DNA from: Thalassotalea loyana
GTDB taxonomy: Bacteria; Pseudomonadota; Gammaproteobacteria; Enterobacterales; Alteromonadaceae
NCBI RefSeq assembly: GCF_030161435.1
Contig: NZ_BSSV01000008.1
Location: 1-64,000 of the forward strand
Direction: 5' to 3'
Length of the DNA: 64,000 nt
A program made the position numbers and the translations under genes. The notes beneath the pieces were generated by a model. It had not been told where the DNA came from. It ran no database searches and saw nothing but the letters and a program-made list of their open reading frames with translations. Below are positions 7,653 to 17,741 of the stretch, in pieces (positions within the stretch are counted from its first letter, which is position 1; every line of letters begins with the position of its first letter).

Positions 7653-8822
7653 ATGATTTCAAATTTTTCATCATTAAACTTTAACTTAGGCGAAACAGTA
7701 GACATGATTCGCGATCAGGTTAACGCCTTTGCTCGTGACGAGATTGCACCACGCGCAGCTCAAATCGATATTGATAACGAATTCCCTAACGACTTATGGC
7801 GCAAATTTGGCGACATGGGTTTATTAGGTATGACTGTTGACGAAGAGTACGGTGGTTCTGGTCTAGGCTATTTAGCACATGTGGTAGCAATGCAGGAAAT
7901 TAGCCGTGCATCAGCATCTGTAGGATTGAGTTATGGTGCAATGTCTAACTTATGTTTAAACCAATTACAGAAAAATGGTAGCCACGAGCAAAAATTAAAG
8001 TACTTACCTAAGCTATGTTCAGGTGAGCACATTGGCGCACTTGCTATGTCAGAGCCAAATGCAGGTTCTGATGTGGTAAGCATGAAATTACGTGCTGAGA
8101 AAAAAGGCGATAAATACATCCTAAACGGTAATAAAATGTGGATCACGAATGGTCCAGATGCCAACGTTTACATTATTTACGCGAAAACAGATGTAAATGC
8201 TGGCTCTAAAGGTATCACAGCATTTATCGTTGAGCGTGATTACCCAGGTTTCAGCCGCCACCAGAAGCTAGACAAGTTAGGTATGCGCGGTTCAAATACT
8301 TGTGAATTAGTATTTGAAGATTGTGAAGTTCCTGCTGAAAATATTTTAGGTGCAGAAGGTAAAGGCGTTAAGGTTTTAATGTCTGGTTTAGATTACGAGC
8401 GCGTAGTGTTATCGGGCGGCCCATTAGGCATTATGGACGCATGTATGGACCTTGTTGTGCCTTATATCCACGATCGCAAGCAATTCGGCCAGTCAATTGG
8501 TGAGTTCCAATTGGTACAAGGGAAAATTGCTGACATGTACACTCAAATGAATGCTGCGAAATCATACATCTATGCTGTTGCTGCTGCATGTGATCGTGGT
8601 GAAACTACGCGTAAAGATGCGGCTGGTGTCATTTTATACTCAGCAGAATTAGCGACAAAAATGGCCTTGGACGCAATCCAATTACTCGGTGGTAATGGTT
8701 ACATCAATGAGTTCCCTGCGGGTCGTTTATTACGTGACGCTAAGTTATACGAAATCGGTGCAGGTACTTCTGAAATCCGCCGTATGTTGATTGGTCGTGA
8801 GCTTTTCAACGAGAGCAACTAA
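7653..8822 (+). CDS. liuA: isovaleryl-CoA dehydrogenase
   Basis: This 389-residue FAD-dependent acyl-CoA dehydrogenase converts isovaleryl-CoA to 3-methylcrotonyl-CoA, the first committed step of leucine degradation. Signature segments are [16 protein letters not shown] (about residues 133-148), WITNGPDA, and the C-terminal [35 protein letters not shown]. Conserved Tyr-Glu in GLDYERVVL (about residue 248) matches the catalytic-base position typical of IVD rather than of short-chain enzymes. Length matches IVD (385-395). It is followed by liuB after 83 nt that contain a strong stem-loop. Confidence 0.94.
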   Translation: MISNFSSLNFNLGETVDMIRDQVNAFARDEIAPRAAQIDIDNEFPNDLWRKFGDMGLLGMTVDEEYGGSGLGYLAHVVAMQEISRASASVGLSYGAMSNLCLNQLQKNGSHEQKLKYLPKLCSGEHIGALAMSEPNAGSDVVSMKLRAEKKGDKYILNGNKMWITNGPDANVYIIYAKTDVNAGSKGITAFIVERDYPGFSRHQKLDKLGMRGSNTCELVFEDCEVPAENILGAEGKGVKVLMSGLDYERVVLSGGPLGIMDACMDLVVPYIHDRKQFGQSIGEFQLVQGKIADMYTQMNAAKSYIYAVAAACDRGETTRKDAAGVILYSAELATKMALDAIQLLGGNGYINEFPAGRLLRDAKLYEIGAGTSEIRRMLIGRELFNESN

Positions 8823-8853
8823 GCGCTCTGAAATTTCACGTTTAACATTACTA

Positions 8854-8882
8854 ACGCTGCTCCTTTGAACTGTGAGCAGCGT
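8854..8882 (+). promoter_or_regulatory. stem-loop between liuA and liuB
   Basis: ACGCTGCTC (8854-8862) pairs perfectly with GAGCAGCGT (8874-8882). No U run follows, so it is more likely an mRNA-stability or processing hairpin, or a partial terminator, than a full stop. It sits just before the AAAGGA of liuB. Confidence 0.55.
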
Positions 8883-8905
8883 CTCAATCAATAAAGGATT
8901 TCCCT

Positions 8906-10513
8906 GTGTCAAAGATCATTTCGAAAATCAACACAAGGTCACAAGACTTTCTCGACAATGCCGAGCATATGCAAGTTCAAGTTGATGACCTAAAAGCCCA
9001 ACTCGAATCGATCAAGTTAGGTGGTGGTGAAAAGTCGCGTGAACGTCATTTATCACGAGGCAAATTATTACCACGCGATCGTGTAAACGCCCTACTTGAC
9101 GATGGCTCACCATTTTTAGAGTTTTCTCAATTAGCTGCACATGACGTTTATAAAGACAATGTTCCAGCAGCAGGTATTATTACGGGTATTGGCCGCGTCG
9201 GTGGTCAAGAATGTGTTATCGTCGCAAACGATGCTACGGTTAAAGGTGGTACATACTATCCATTAACTGTTAAAAAGCACTTACGTGCTCAAACAATTGC
9301 GCAAGAAAACAACCTACCTTGTATTTACCTCGTTGATTCGGGCGGTGCAAACTTACCCAATCAAGACGAAGTATTCCCTGATAAAGAACACTTTGGTCGA
9401 ATTTTCTTTAACCAAGCGAATATGTCGGCACAAAACATTCCACAAATTGCAGTGGTTATGGGTTCATGTACTGCTGGTGGTGCTTACGTTCCTGCAATGG
9501 CTGATGAATCGATCATCGTTAAAGAACAAGGAACAATATTCTTAGCAGGTCCTCCGTTAGTTAAAGCTGCAACAGGTGAAGTCGTTAGTGCCGAAGATTT
9601 AGGTGGTGCCGATGTTCATTGCCGTACATCTGGCGTATCAGATCATTACGCACAAAATGACCATCATGCACTTGATATTGCCCGTAACGCGGTCAAAAAC
9701 TTAAACCGTGTTAAGCCGGTGCAAATGAATATCGAACAAGTATCCGAGCCAGCTTACGACTCAAAAGAAATTTATGGTGTTATTCCAAAAGATTCTCGTC
9801 AACCATATGACGTACGAGAAGTTATCGCCCGTGTTGTTGACGGCAGTGAATTTGATGAATTTAAGGCTCTATACGGCACTACCCTGGTTTGTGGTTTTGC
9901 GCGCATTTACGGTTACCCAGTTGGTATCGTTGCTAATAATGGCATCTTGTTTGGTGAATCAGCGCAAAAAGGTGCTCACTTTATTGAGCTTTGCTCACAA
10001 CGCAAAATTCCACTTGTCTTCCTACAAAACATTACAGGTTTCATGGTTGGACAACAATATGAAGCCGGCGGCATTGCAAAACACGGTGCGAAAATGGTAA
10101 CGGCAGTAGCATGTGCCAAAGTGCCTAAATTTACCGTACTCATTGGTGGTAGTTTTGGTGCAGGAAACTATGGCATGTGTGGTCGAGCCTACGACCCTCG
10201 CTTCTTATTTATGTGGCCAAACGCACGAATCTCAGTAATGGGTGGTGAACAAGCGGCTGGCGTTTTAGCGCAAGTAAAAACAGATCAGCTAGCGAAAAAA
10301 GGAGAGTCTTGGTCTGAAGAAGAGCAAGCGACCTTTAAACAGCCAATTATCGACACATACGAGCATCAAGGTCACCCATACTTTGCTTCAGCGCGACTTT
10401 GGGACGATGGTGTTATAGATCCAGCAGATACTCGTCAAGTGCTAGGACTTGCGATCTCTGCCTCACTAAACAAACCAATTGAGGACACTCAATTTGGTGT
10501 CTTCAGAATGTAG
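8906..10513 (+). CDS. liuB: methylcrotonyl-CoA carboxylase, carboxyltransferase (beta) subunit
   Basis: This 535-residue acyl-CoA carboxyltransferase moves CO2 from carboxybiotin (on LiuD) to 3-methylcrotonyl-CoA. Crotonase-like N and C halves are evident, with [16 protein letters not shown] and [15 protein letters not shown] in the N half. The C half has [29 protein letters not shown] and [20 protein letters not shown]. It starts at GTG 8906 with AAAGGA seven bases upstream. Length equals other MCC beta subunits (about 535). It works as a hetero-oligomer with LiuD, two genes downstream. Confidence 0.95.
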   Translation: MSKIISKINTRSQDFLDNAEHMQVQVDDLKAQLESIKLGGGEKSRERHLSRGKLLPRDRVNALLDDGSPFLEFSQLAAHDVYKDNVPAAGIITGIGRVGGQECVIVANDATVKGGTYYPLTVKKHLRAQTIAQENNLPCIYLVDSGGANLPNQDEVFPDKEHFGRIFFNQANMSAQNIPQIAVVMGSCTAGGAYVPAMADESIIVKEQGTIFLAGPPLVKAATGEVVSAEDLGGADVHCRTSGVSDHYAQNDHHALDIARNAVKNLNRVKPVQMNIEQVSEPAYDSKEIYGVIPKDSRQPYDVREVIARVVDGSEFDEFKALYGTTLVCGFARIYGYPVGIVANNGILFGESAQKGAHFIELCSQRKIPLVFLQNITGFMVGQQYEAGGIAKHGAKMVTAVACAKVPKFTVLIGGSFGAGNYGMCGRAYDPRFLFMWPNARISVMGGEQAAGVLAQVKTDQLAKKGESWSEEEQATFKQPIIDTYEHQGHPYFASARLWDDGVIDPADTRQVLGLAISASLNKPIEDTQFGVFRM

Positions 10514-10521
10514 AGGTAGTG

Positions 10522-11334
10522 ATGACAATTTCTAATGATTCAGTATTAGTTGATATTGATAACCGTGGTGTAGCGACAGTAACACTCAATAACCCAGAAA
10601 AGCATAACGCTTTTGATGATGAGATCATTGAGCAACTCACTAACATTTTTAAAGACATTAGTGAAAATGACAAAGTCCGTGTCATGGTGCTTGCAGCTAA
10701 CGGCAAAAGCTTTTGTGCGGGAGCTGATTTGGGTTGGATGAAACGTATGGCCAACTATAGCTATCAAGAGAACCTTCATGATGCTAACGGTCTTGCAAAT
10801 ATGCTTAAGGCATTAAATTTTATTCCACAACCAACGATTGCCAAAATCCAAGGTGCAGCCTTTGGCGGCGCCGTAGGATTAGCCAGTTGCTGCGATATCG
10901 TAATTGCTAGTGCTAAAGCGAGCTTTAGTTTATCGGAGGTTAAGTTTGGCCTTATCCCTGCCACTATTAGTCCATACGTTGTGGGCGCTATTGGCCAAAA
11001 AGCAGCACGTCGATACTTTCAAACTGCAGAACGATTTTTTGCCGAAAAAGCAGAACAACTTGGTTTAGTGGATGAAGTAACATCACCTGACGAGCTTGAT
11101 CAAAGTGTAGACAATATGATCAACACCCTGCTCGCCAATGGTCCTATTGCCATGCGCCAAGCAAAACAACTCGTATTTGATATTGCCTATCAAAAAATCG
11201 ACCAACCATTAATTACAGAAACGAGTAAACGCATTGCTGCAATTCGTATCTCGGAAGAAGGACAAGAAGGTTTAAGCTCGTTTTTCGAAAAACGCGCGCC
11301 TGCATGGCACACCAAGAATGAAGGCGAGGAATAG
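10522..11334 (+). CDS. liuC: methylglutaconyl-CoA hydratase
   Basis: This crotonase-family enzyme of 270 residues hydrates 3-methylglutaconyl-CoA to HMG-CoA. The oxyanion segments are SFCAGADLGWMKRM and GAAFGGAVGLASCCDIV. FSLSEVKFGLIPATISPYVV gives the active-site loop. The LGWMKRM and ATISPYV variants are typical of LiuC/AUH rather than FadB-type hydratases. The frame opens at GTG 10519, but GAGG at 10513-10516 is better spaced for ATG 10522, which I chose. It follows liuB by only a few bases and is followed by liuD after 6 nt. Confidence 0.92.
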   Translation: MTISNDSVLVDIDNRGVATVTLNNPEKHNAFDDEIIEQLTNIFKDISENDKVRVMVLAANGKSFCAGADLGWMKRMANYSYQENLHDANGLANMLKALNFIPQPTIAKIQGAAFGGAVGLASCCDIVIASAKASFSLSEVKFGLIPATISPYVVGAIGQKAARRYFQTAERFFAEKAEQLGLVDEVTSPDELDQSVDNMINTLLANGPIAMRQAKQLVFDIAYQKIDQPLITETSKRIAAIRISEEGQEGLSSFFEKRAPAWHTKNEGEE

Positions 11335-11340
11335 CTCATC

Positions 11341-13341
11341 ATGTTTAATAAAATTTTAATAGCAAACCGTGGTGAAATTGCATGCCGTATTATCAAAACA
11401 GCACGCAAATTAGGAATCTTAACAGTAGCCGTATATTCAGATGCTGATGCAGATGCGTTGCATGTGACAATGGCCGACGAAGCCGTTCATATCGGCAGGA
11501 GCCCATCTCGTGAAAGCTATTTGCTAAGCGAACGAGTTATTGAAGCAGCAAAACGTACCGGTGCTCAAGCCATTCACCCAGGTTACGGCTTCCTATCAGA
11601 GAACGCAGAATTCTGTCGTTTGTGTGAACAAAATAACATTGTATTTATTGGTCCTCCTGTTGGCGCTATCGAAGCAATGGGTTCAAAATCAGCGGCGAAG
11701 TCAATCATGGAAAAAGCTCAGGTACCACTAGTACCTGGCTATCATGGTGACGATCAAAGCGAGGCGGTCATTAAAAAAGCGGCCGATGATATGGGCTACC
11801 CTGTGTTGCTAAAAGCAACAGCTGGTGGCGGTGGTAAAGGCATGCGCCAAGTATGGTCTGAAGCTGAGTTTAGCGATGGTTTAGCTGCCGCGAAGCGCGA
11901 AGCATTGAATGGCTTCGGCGACGACACCATGCTGGTAGAAAAATACTTAACCCAACCTCGTCACGTTGAAATCCAAGTATTTTGTGATAACCATGGCAAT
12001 GCAGTTTACCTGTTTGAACGTGATTGCTCAGTGCAACGTCGACACCAAAAAGTTATTGAAGAAGCACCAGCGCCTGGCATGAGCGAAGCACTTCGACAAG
12101 AAATGGGCGAAGCAGCAATAAAATCTGCCAAAGCCATTGGTTACCAAGGTGCCGGTACTGTTGAATTCTTACTTGACGTTGATGGTTCTTTCTATTTCAT
12201 GGAAATGAATACTCGTCTACAGGTAGAACACCCAGTTACAGAGCTTATTTCAGGACAAGACTTAGTAGAGTGGCAGCTTCGTGTTGCAGCAAACGAAGTG
12301 CTACCAAAAACACAAGATGAATTAAAGATCAATGGTCATGCGTTTGAAGCTCGTATTTACGCTGAAGATGCTGATAATGACTTCTTACCTGCTACGGGTA
12401 CACTTGAATATTTGTCGACGCCATTAGAGTCAGAATTTGTTCGTGTTGATACGGGTGTTCGTCAAGGTGACGAAGTCAGTGTTTATTATGATCCGATGAT
12501 CGCTAAATTGATTGTTTGGGATGAAAATAGAGGTAAAGCGTTACAACGTTTGGCTAAAGCGTTAAGTGAATATCGTATTAATGGTGTCACTACCAATATC
12601 GATTTTCTCTACAATCTAGCGACTTGTCAGCCATTTGTTGATGAAGAGCTTGATACTGGTTTTATTGAAAAACATCAGGATAAAATCTTTCATAATGACG
12701 AGCAATCATTAGCAGAAGAGCTCCCTATGGCTGCACTTTACCTTGTATTAGCCAATGAGCAAAATGCAAAAGCGAAAGCGCAAGAATCAACTGATCCATA
12801 TTCGCCATGGAACCAAACAAATGCTTGGCGACTAAATGAACCTCACGTTCACCATGTTGGTTTGCGCCACAACGAAGCAGTATATGATGTTGTTGTAGAG
12901 CAAAAACGACATGGCTTTAATATTGAGGTGGACGGAAAGTCATACGATTGCCAGGGGCAAATTGATGGTGATGTGTTAACCACGAACATTAACGGATACC
13001 GCAGTGCTGCAACGATAGCACAAAACGGAGAGCAAATTAGTTTATTCCGCCAACATGGGGTGTTTAACTTCTTCCAAATCCTACCTGATCTAGGATGTGA
13101 TGATACCTCGGGTGACCAAGGTGGTTTAACAGCACCAATGAATGGCACCATGGTGACTGTCCTTGTTCAAAAAGGTGATGTGGTGGAAGCAGAGCAACCA
13201 TTAATGATTATGGAAGCAATGAAGATGGAACACACCATTAAAGCACCAAGTGCAGGTACAGTAACCGACATTTATTTTGGTGCAGGAGATATGGTTGATG
13301 GTGGCGCAGAACTTATCGGTTTTGAAGCTAGCGAGGAGTAA
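11341..13341 (+). CDS. liuD: methylcrotonyl-CoA carboxylase, biotin carboxylase/carrier (alpha) subunit
   Basis: This 666-residue biotin-dependent carboxylase subunit has the biotin carboxylase N domain ILIANRGEIACRI (residues 5-17) and an ATP-grasp domain with GGGGKGMR near residue 163. The catalytic core includes EMNTRLQVEHPVTE (about residues 288-301). The C-terminal biotinyl domain has EAMKMEH with the modified Lys at 628. The linker (about residues 460-580) is the BT region that contacts LiuB. It carboxylates biotin with ATP and bicarbonate in leucine degradation. Length matches MCC alpha (660-680), and spacing to neighbours is 3-6 nt. Confidence 0.95.
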   Translation: MFNKILIANRGEIACRIIKTARKLGILTVAVYSDADADALHVTMADEAVHIGRSPSRESYLLSERVIEAAKRTGAQAIHPGYGFLSENAEFCRLCEQNNIVFIGPPVGAIEAMGSKSAAKSIMEKAQVPLVPGYHGDDQSEAVIKKAADDMGYPVLLKATAGGGGKGMRQVWSEAEFSDGLAAAKREALNGFGDDTMLVEKYLTQPRHVEIQVFCDNHGNAVYLFERDCSVQRRHQKVIEEAPAPGMSEALRQEMGEAAIKSAKAIGYQGAGTVEFLLDVDGSFYFMEMNTRLQVEHPVTELISGQDLVEWQLRVAANEVLPKTQDELKINGHAFEARIYAEDADNDFLPATGTLEYLSTPLESEFVRVDTGVRQGDEVSVYYDPMIAKLIVWDENRGKALQRLAKALSEYRINGVTTNIDFLYNLATCQPFVDEELDTGFIEKHQDKIFHNDEQSLAEELPMAALYLVLANEQNAKAKAQESTDPYSPWNQTNAWRLNEPHVHHVGLRHNEAVYDVVVEQKRHGFNIEVDGKSYDCQGQIDGDVLTTNINGYRSAATIAQNGEQISLFRQHGVFNFFQILPDLGCDDTSGDQGGLTAPMNGTMVTVLVQKGDVVEAEQPLMIMEAMKMEHTIKAPSAGTVTDIYFGAGDMVDGGAELIGFEASEE

Positions 13342-13344
13342 CTC

Positions 13345-14271
13345 ATGTCATTTATCGCACAGCAACAATTTCCTAACAGCGTCAAAATCGTAGAAGTCGG
13401 CCCTCGTGATGGGTTACAAAACGAAAAGACCTTAATCGACGCTGATGACAAACTAAGATTAATCGATATGTTAGCAAACTCAGGGTTGAGTTATGTCGAA
13501 AGTGGCAGTTTTGTCTCTCCAAAGTGGGTACCGCAAATGGCCACATCCTCGGAGATTTTTGACAAGCTAAATAAAGTCTCAGGTGTTACCTACGCTGCTT
13601 TAACGCCAAATATGAAAGGCTTCGAAGCAGCTATGGCGGTAAATGTTGATGAGGTCGCCATTTTTGGTGCGGCATCTGAAAGCTTCAGTCAAAAAAACAT
13701 AAACTGCTCAATTGACGAAAGCTTAGCACGATTTGCACCGATTATGGTCGCAGCAAAAGGCAAAGGAATAAAAGTACGAGGTTATGTGTCTTGTGTGGTT
13801 GGATGCCCATATGAGGGTGACATTGCTCCTCAAGCTGTCGCAAGCGTTGCTAAGAAATTGCTAGATATGGGGTGTTATGAAATATCCTTGGGTGACACGA
13901 TTGGTGTTGGTACACCAGCGTCAGTGTCAGCAATGCTTGACGCAGTGCTTGCCGTTGTCCCTGCGGAAAAACTGGCGGTTCACTTCCATGATACGTACGG
14001 ACAAGCGTTAACCAATATTTACACTGCTTTAAGCAAAGGTATTCGTGTCATCGATAGCGCCGTTGCAGGCCTTGGTGGTTGCCCTTATGCTAAAGGCGCC
14101 TCAGGCAATGTTGCAACGGAAGATGTTGTGTATATGTTAAATGGTATTGGTATCGAAAGTGGCGTGAACTTTGACAAGCTACTCGAGGCAGGCTGGTTTA
14201 TTTCAGACAAGCTAAATCGCGCTCCAATCTCTAAAGTCTCGCAAGCAATGCGCGCAAAGCTAGAGCAATAA
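13345..14271 (+). CDS. liuE: hydroxymethylglutaryl-CoA lyase
   Basis: This 308-residue DRE-TIM barrel enzyme cleaves HMG-CoA to acetoacetate and acetyl-CoA, the last leucine-specific step. The metal and substrate motif [10 protein letters not shown] is at about residues 18-27. [10 protein letters not shown] (about 212-221) supplies metal-binding histidines. The catalytic-cysteine loop [14 protein letters not shown] lies near residues 247-260, the signature of HMG-CoA lyases. It starts 3 nt after the liuD stop. The acetoacetate it produces is handled by the CoA-transferase genes immediately downstream. Confidence 0.95.
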   Translation: MSFIAQQQFPNSVKIVEVGPRDGLQNEKTLIDADDKLRLIDMLANSGLSYVESGSFVSPKWVPQMATSSEIFDKLNKVSGVTYAALTPNMKGFEAAMAVNVDEVAIFGAASESFSQKNINCSIDESLARFAPIMVAAKGKGIKVRGYVSCVVGCPYEGDIAPQAVASVAKKLLDMGCYEISLGDTIGVGTPASVSAMLDAVLAVVPAEKLAVHFHDTYGQALTNIYTALSKGIRVIDSAVAGLGGCPYAKGASGNVATEDVVYMLNGIGIESGVNFDKLLEAGWFISDKLNRAPISKVSQAMRAKLEQ

Positions 14272-14311
14272 AAACAAGAATCAAAGGATTAACCTTTAAG
14301 AGGAAAACACA

Positions 14312-15028
14312 ATGGCAGGTTTTGACAAAGTTGTCAGTAGTTATGAAGAGGCCCTAGCCGGCCTAGAAGATAACATGACTGTTATTTCAGGCGGTTTCGG
14401 TTTATGTGGTATCGCTGAAAATTTAATTGCAGAAATCAAACGTAAAGGCACAACGGGTCTGACGGTTGTTTCGAACAATTGTGGCGTTGATGATTTCGGT
14501 TTAGGTATTTTATTACCCGATCGCCAAATTAAGAAAATCGTCGCATCTTATGTTGGCGAAAATGGTGAGTTCGAACGTCAAATGATGAGTGGTGAATTAG
14601 AAGTAGAACTTACACCACAAGGAACACTGGCAGAAAAAATGCGTGCTGGTGGCGCAGGCATCCCTGCTTTTTATACCGCAACAGGTTACGGTACACCAGT
14701 AGCAGAAGGCAAAGAAGAGCGCGAGTTCGACGGACGCCACTACATTTTAGAAGAAGCGATCAAAGGTGATTTTGCGATTGTTAAAGCGTGGAAAGCTGAC
14801 CGATACGGCAACCTTGTTTATCGCAAAACAGCTCGCAACTTTAACCCAATGGCTGCAACAGCAGGCAAAATTACAGTGGTTGAAGTGGAAGAAATTGTTG
14901 AACCAGGTGAACTAGATCCTGATCAAATTCATACGCCGGGCATTTATGTTGATCGTTTAATTCAAGGTACCTTTGAAAAACGCATCGAAAATCGCACCGT
15001 AAGACCTTCAAACGACACACAAGGATAA
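14312..15028 (+). CDS. 3-oxoacid CoA-transferase, subunit A
   Basis: This 238-residue CoA-transferase family I alpha subunit has the diagnostic N-terminal motif [13 protein letters not shown] (about residues 27-39). [15 protein letters not shown] lies near residue 115. With subunit B (15039-15695) it moves CoA from succinyl-CoA to acetoacetate, giving acetoacetyl-CoA for the thiolase at 5691-6869. Family and subunit are clear. The donor (succinyl-CoA as in SCOT, or acetyl-CoA as in AtoDA) is not decided by sequence, though the E-rich [17 protein letters not shown] segment is SCOT-like. It follows liuE by 40 nt with its own ribosome site. Confidence 0.9.
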   Translation: MAGFDKVVSSYEEALAGLEDNMTVISGGFGLCGIAENLIAEIKRKGTTGLTVVSNNCGVDDFGLGILLPDRQIKKIVASYVGENGEFERQMMSGELEVELTPQGTLAEKMRAGGAGIPAFYTATGYGTPVAEGKEEREFDGRHYILEEAIKGDFAIVKAWKADRYGNLVYRKTARNFNPMAATAGKITVVEVEEIVEPGELDPDQIHTPGIYVDRLIQGTFEKRIENRTVRPSNDTQG

Positions 15029-15038
15029 GGAATTAGCA

Positions 15039-15695
15039 ATGGCATTATCTCGTGAACAAATCGCAATGCGTGTCGCTCAAGAGCTACAAGATGGATACTA
15101 TGTAAACTTAGGTATTGGTATCCCTACCCTAGTCGCTAACTATGTGCCTGAAGGCATGGAAGTGATGCTTCAATCGGAAAATGGCTTGTTAGGTATGGGA
15201 CAATTTCCTACTGAAGAGGATATTGATGCTGACTTAATCAATGCAGGCAAGCAAACAGTTACTCACGTTACAGGCGCTTCAATTTTTGATTCAGCAGAAT
15301 CATTCGCCATGATTCGCGGTGGTCATGTCGATCTTACCGTGTTAGGTGCGTTTGAAGTAGACGTAAACGGAAATATCGCCTCTTACATGATTCCTGGTAA
15401 ATTAATCAAAGGAATGGGCGGCGCTATGGACCTAGTAGCCGGTGCGGACAATATCATTGTAACAATGACGCATGCTTCAAAGCATGGTGAATCAAAATTA
15501 CTGAGCAATTGTACATTACCTTTAACGGGTAAAGGCTGTATCAAAAAAGTATTAACTGATTTAGCATTTATCGAAATCAAAGACGGTAAGTTCCATTTAT
15601 TAGAACGTGCACCGGGCGTTAGTGTTGAAGAGATTGCTAAGCTTACTGAAGGTGAGTTAGTGATTCCTGATAACGTACCAGAGATGTCTTTCTAG
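15039..15695 (+). CDS. 3-oxoacid CoA-transferase, subunit B
   Basis: This 218-residue CoA-transferase beta subunit has the catalytic glutamate in the QSENGLLGMG motif (Glu near residue 47); it forms the covalent glutamyl-CoA intermediate. Other family landmarks are NLGIGIPTLVANY (about residues 22-34), the GGHVDLTVLGAFEVD segment, and MGGAMDLVAGA near residue 125. It pairs with subunit A, 10 nt upstream, and ends the leucine operon. A clear terminator follows at 15733. It turns the acetoacetate from LiuE into a thiolase substrate. Confidence 0.92.
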   Translation: MALSREQIAMRVAQELQDGYYVNLGIGIPTLVANYVPEGMEVMLQSENGLLGMGQFPTEEDIDADLINAGKQTVTHVTGASIFDSAESFAMIRGGHVDLTVLGAFEVDVNGNIASYMIPGKLIKGMGGAMDLVAGADNIIVTMTHASKHGESKLLSNCTLPLTGKGCIKKVLTDLAFIEIKDGKFHLLERAPGVSVEEIAKLTEGELVIPDNVPEMSF

Positions 15696-15732
15696 ATAAC
15701 GACGTTTTATTGCTAGTACATATCTTTAATTT

Positions 15733-15757
15733 AACGAGGGCATCCGCCCTCGTTTTT
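15733..15757 (+). terminator. intrinsic terminator of the liu operon
   Basis: The stem AACGAGGGC/GCCCTCGTT with loop ATCC is followed by TTTTT. It closes the liuR-to-CoA-transferase operon. Confidence 0.92.
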
Positions 15758-15875
15758 AATTGTCACTAAAATTTTTTTACTTCTTTACGCTCTATTTTCA
15801 TAACAAAATCTTTAAGTTACCTATCAATTAATAGTCAATATCGCCTCAAGCGTGCGAAATATCTCACATTAACTG

Positions 15876-15903
15876 TTGCAATAACGTACAGTTTTGTTAA
15901 TCT
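15876..15903 (+). promoter_or_regulatory. sigma-70 promoter in front of the c-di-GMP riboswitch
   Basis: TTGCAA (15876-15881), a 16-nt spacer and TAATCT (15898-15903) would start RNA near 15910. That is immediately before the aptamer, the normal arrangement for a riboswitch leader. Confidence 0.6.
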
Positions 15904-15916
15904 GACGTTGACAAAG

Positions 15917-15992
15917 AAAAGGCAAGGTACATGAAAGTGTACTACGCAAAGCCACCGGTCTAAGGGCGAAAGCCTACGACAGCGGAGTTACC
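15917..15992 (+). promoter_or_regulatory. cyclic-di-GMP-I (GEMM-I) riboswitch aptamer
   Basis: The sequence carries the GEMM-I signature elements in order. First is GGCAA opening the P1 stem, then a hairpin closed by a GAAA tetraloop (GTACAT-GAAA-GTGTAC, 15927-15942). Next comes the invariant ACGCAAAGCC (15944-15953), then CCGG-CTAAG opening P2, and AGCGG-GTTACC closing it. The GGC/GCC pairs of P1 and CCG/CGG pairs of P2 are intact. The GAAA loop would dock into the CTAAG/TACG receptor. It is followed by a short terminator (16001-16024), so it likely controls transcription of the DUF3718 gene. Confidence 0.9.
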
Positions 15993-16000
15993 TATAAGGT

Positions 16001-16024
16001 AAAACCAGTGGTTTTTTCTTTTTT
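16001..16024 (+). terminator. riboswitch expression-platform terminator
   Basis: The hairpin AAAACC-AGT-GGTTTT is followed by a T-rich tract to 16024, eight nt after the aptamer. The weak AU-rich stem is compatible with a switchable terminator. Whether ligand promotes or prevents termination cannot be read from the sequence. Confidence 0.65.
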
Positions 16025-16055
16025 AAGCTCAATTATTATCATAGGGTCATAAAAA

Positions 16056-16412
16056 ATGAAAAAATTATTACTAGCTTCTACTATTACTGTTTTAACTTTA
16101 ACGTCTGCCTTCGTGGCACCTAACGCACAAGCTTCAAATATTGCTCAAAATATTTGTGAATTTGTTGCTGCTGATGACAAGAAGCGTATGCGTTCTTATT
16201 TAAAATCGAACAAATTAAAAATACGTAGTATTTTTGATGGTGTTCAATGTAATGGTAAGAACTTGTTGGAATTTGCCGCGGGTCGTGGTTCAGTGAAAAC
16301 AGGTTCTTTGATGATTTCAAAGTTACCAAAATCTACTGTTTCTGCTAACTTAGCGTCAATCCAGTCAGGTACACCTTTATTCGACGCTGCTAACAAACGT
16401 GTAAGCAGTTAA
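16056..16412 (+). CDS. secreted DUF3718-family protein under c-di-GMP riboswitch
   Basis: This small protein of 118 residues has a Sec signal peptide (residues 1 to about 26; basic MKK, hydrophobic LLLASTITVLTLTSAFV, cleavage near AQAS). The mature part is basic, with LRSIFDGV-like sequence and QCNGKNLLEFAAGRGSVKTG, which matches my recollection of DUF3718. It has two cysteines, at CEF and QCNG, that could form a disulfide. Function is unknown. The c-di-GMP-I riboswitch in its leader is the best clue and suggests a role in the motile/sessile switch or surface colonisation. A strong terminator at 16472 makes it monocistronic. Confidence 0.8.
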   Translation: MKKLLLASTITVLTLTSAFVAPNAQASNIAQNICEFVAADDKKRMRSYLKSNKLKIRSIFDGVQCNGKNLLEFAAGRGSVKTGSLMISKLPKSTVSANLASIQSGTPLFDAANKRVSS

Positions 16413-16471
16413 GGTTCCTTAGTGGACGTTAATAATAATGTTTTCTAAGTATCCTTTTGTCTAATAGAACT

Positions 16472-16502
16472 AAAAAAGCCAGCTTTTGCTGGCTTTTTTT
16501 CT
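16472..16502 (+). terminator. intrinsic terminator after the DUF3718 gene
   Basis: The stem AGCCAGC/GCTGGCT with loop TTTT sits in A and T runs and ends the riboswitch-controlled transcript. Confidence 0.92.
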
Positions 16503-16573
16503 TTATAAAGCAACAACTTTGTAATATTGTTTTATTATTACCTTTTCCAATACTTTTCTCCCGATAAAAAATT

Positions 16574-17725
16574 ATGCCGTCAAAAAAAACCTACAAGGGT
16601 AATAGGCAAGCATTATTACTGACTGGTGGTGGCGCGAGAGCGGCATACCAAGTAGGCGTATTATCCGCTATCACTCGCTTTATGCCCCGTAATCACGGTA
16701 TCCCATTCCCAATAATTTGTGGTACTTCTGCAGGCGCAATTAATTCAACCGCGATGGCTTGTTATGCATCATGCTTTCATCTTGGAGTAAAAAAACTCGA
16801 GTGGGTCTGGAAAAATTTACGCACAAAAAACGTATATGAGAGTGACCCTTGGGGTGCTTTTGGTTACCTAGGTAGTGGCGTTTTGGCAAGCTTTCAAGCC
16901 GACTACTCGATAAAGCGCTCTCATAGCTTACTCAATAATGCACCGTTACGTGAATTACTCAAACAAGTCTTCGACTTTAAACGAATAGATGACAATATTT
17001 TACGAGGATATTTAACCGCAGTTTCTGTGACTGCATCGAGCTATACAACTGGAGATTCAATTAGTTTCTATCAATCAGCGGACTATATAGATCCTTGGCA
17101 GCGTGCAAAACGCAAAGGCCAACCTTGCCAGATTAATACCGAGCATCTTATGGCATCAGCCGCGATACCTTTAGTTTTCCCATCCATAGCAATTGATAAT
17201 CAACATTATGGAGACGGCTCAATTCACCAGTTATCACCTTTAAGTCCAGCGATACACTTAGGGGCAGAAAAAATATTGATAATCGGCGTTGATCAACCTC
17301 GTGAACCACTTTTTACCCACGAAAACAACCCGCACCCGCCGACGAGTTCTACCATAGCTGGTCACATGTTAGATTCAATATTTGCTGACACGCTGCAAAG
17401 TGATTTAGAACGACTCCATCGTGTCAATGATTCGCTTGCGCTAATGGAGGCACACGGTATCAAATCTGATCAAGGGCTAAGACAAGTCTTTACTATGGTA
17501 ATAAACCCTAGTAAAGACTTTAACTCAATTGCGGTTGAGCATTTTGATGAATTACCCATCTCAGTGCGTATCCTATTACGTAGTATTGGCATCACAAATG
17601 ACTCCGAGTCCAGCTTGATCAGTTATCTATTATTCGAAAACAGTTTTACCAAAAAACTTATGAAGATTGGCTACGAAGATGGCTTGGCTCATGAAGATCA
17701 GTTAAGAGAATTTTTAAATTTATAA
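16574..17725 (+). CDS. patatin-like phospholipase
   Basis: This 383-residue patatin-family serine lipase has the glycine-rich oxyanion motif TGGGARAAYQVG at residues 17-28. The nucleophile elbow GTSAG has Ser52, and the dyad Asp214 is in YGDGSIH (a DG-S variant of the usual DGG/DGA). No signal peptide or transmembrane segment is seen, so it is probably cytoplasmic or peripheral. The C-terminal 130 residues are not part of the minimal patatin domain and I do not recognise them further. It sits 16 nt upstream of the glutathione-transferase gene and is probably co-transcribed. Confidence 0.88.
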   Translation: MPSKKTYKGNRQALLLTGGGARAAYQVGVLSAITRFMPRNHGIPFPIICGTSAGAINSTAMACYASCFHLGVKKLEWVWKNLRTKNVYESDPWGAFGYLGSGVLASFQADYSIKRSHSLLNNAPLRELLKQVFDFKRIDDNILRGYLTAVSVTASSYTTGDSISFYQSADYIDPWQRAKRKGQPCQINTEHLMASAAIPLVFPSIAIDNQHYGDGSIHQLSPLSPAIHLGAEKILIIGVDQPREPLFTHENNPHPPTSSTIAGHMLDSIFADTLQSDLERLHRVNDSLALMEAHGIKSDQGLRQVFTMVINPSKDFNSIAVEHFDELPISVRILLRSIGITNDSESSLISYLLFENSFTKKLMKIGYEDGLAHEDQLREFLNL

Positions 17726-17741
17726 ATACAGGGATACTACA

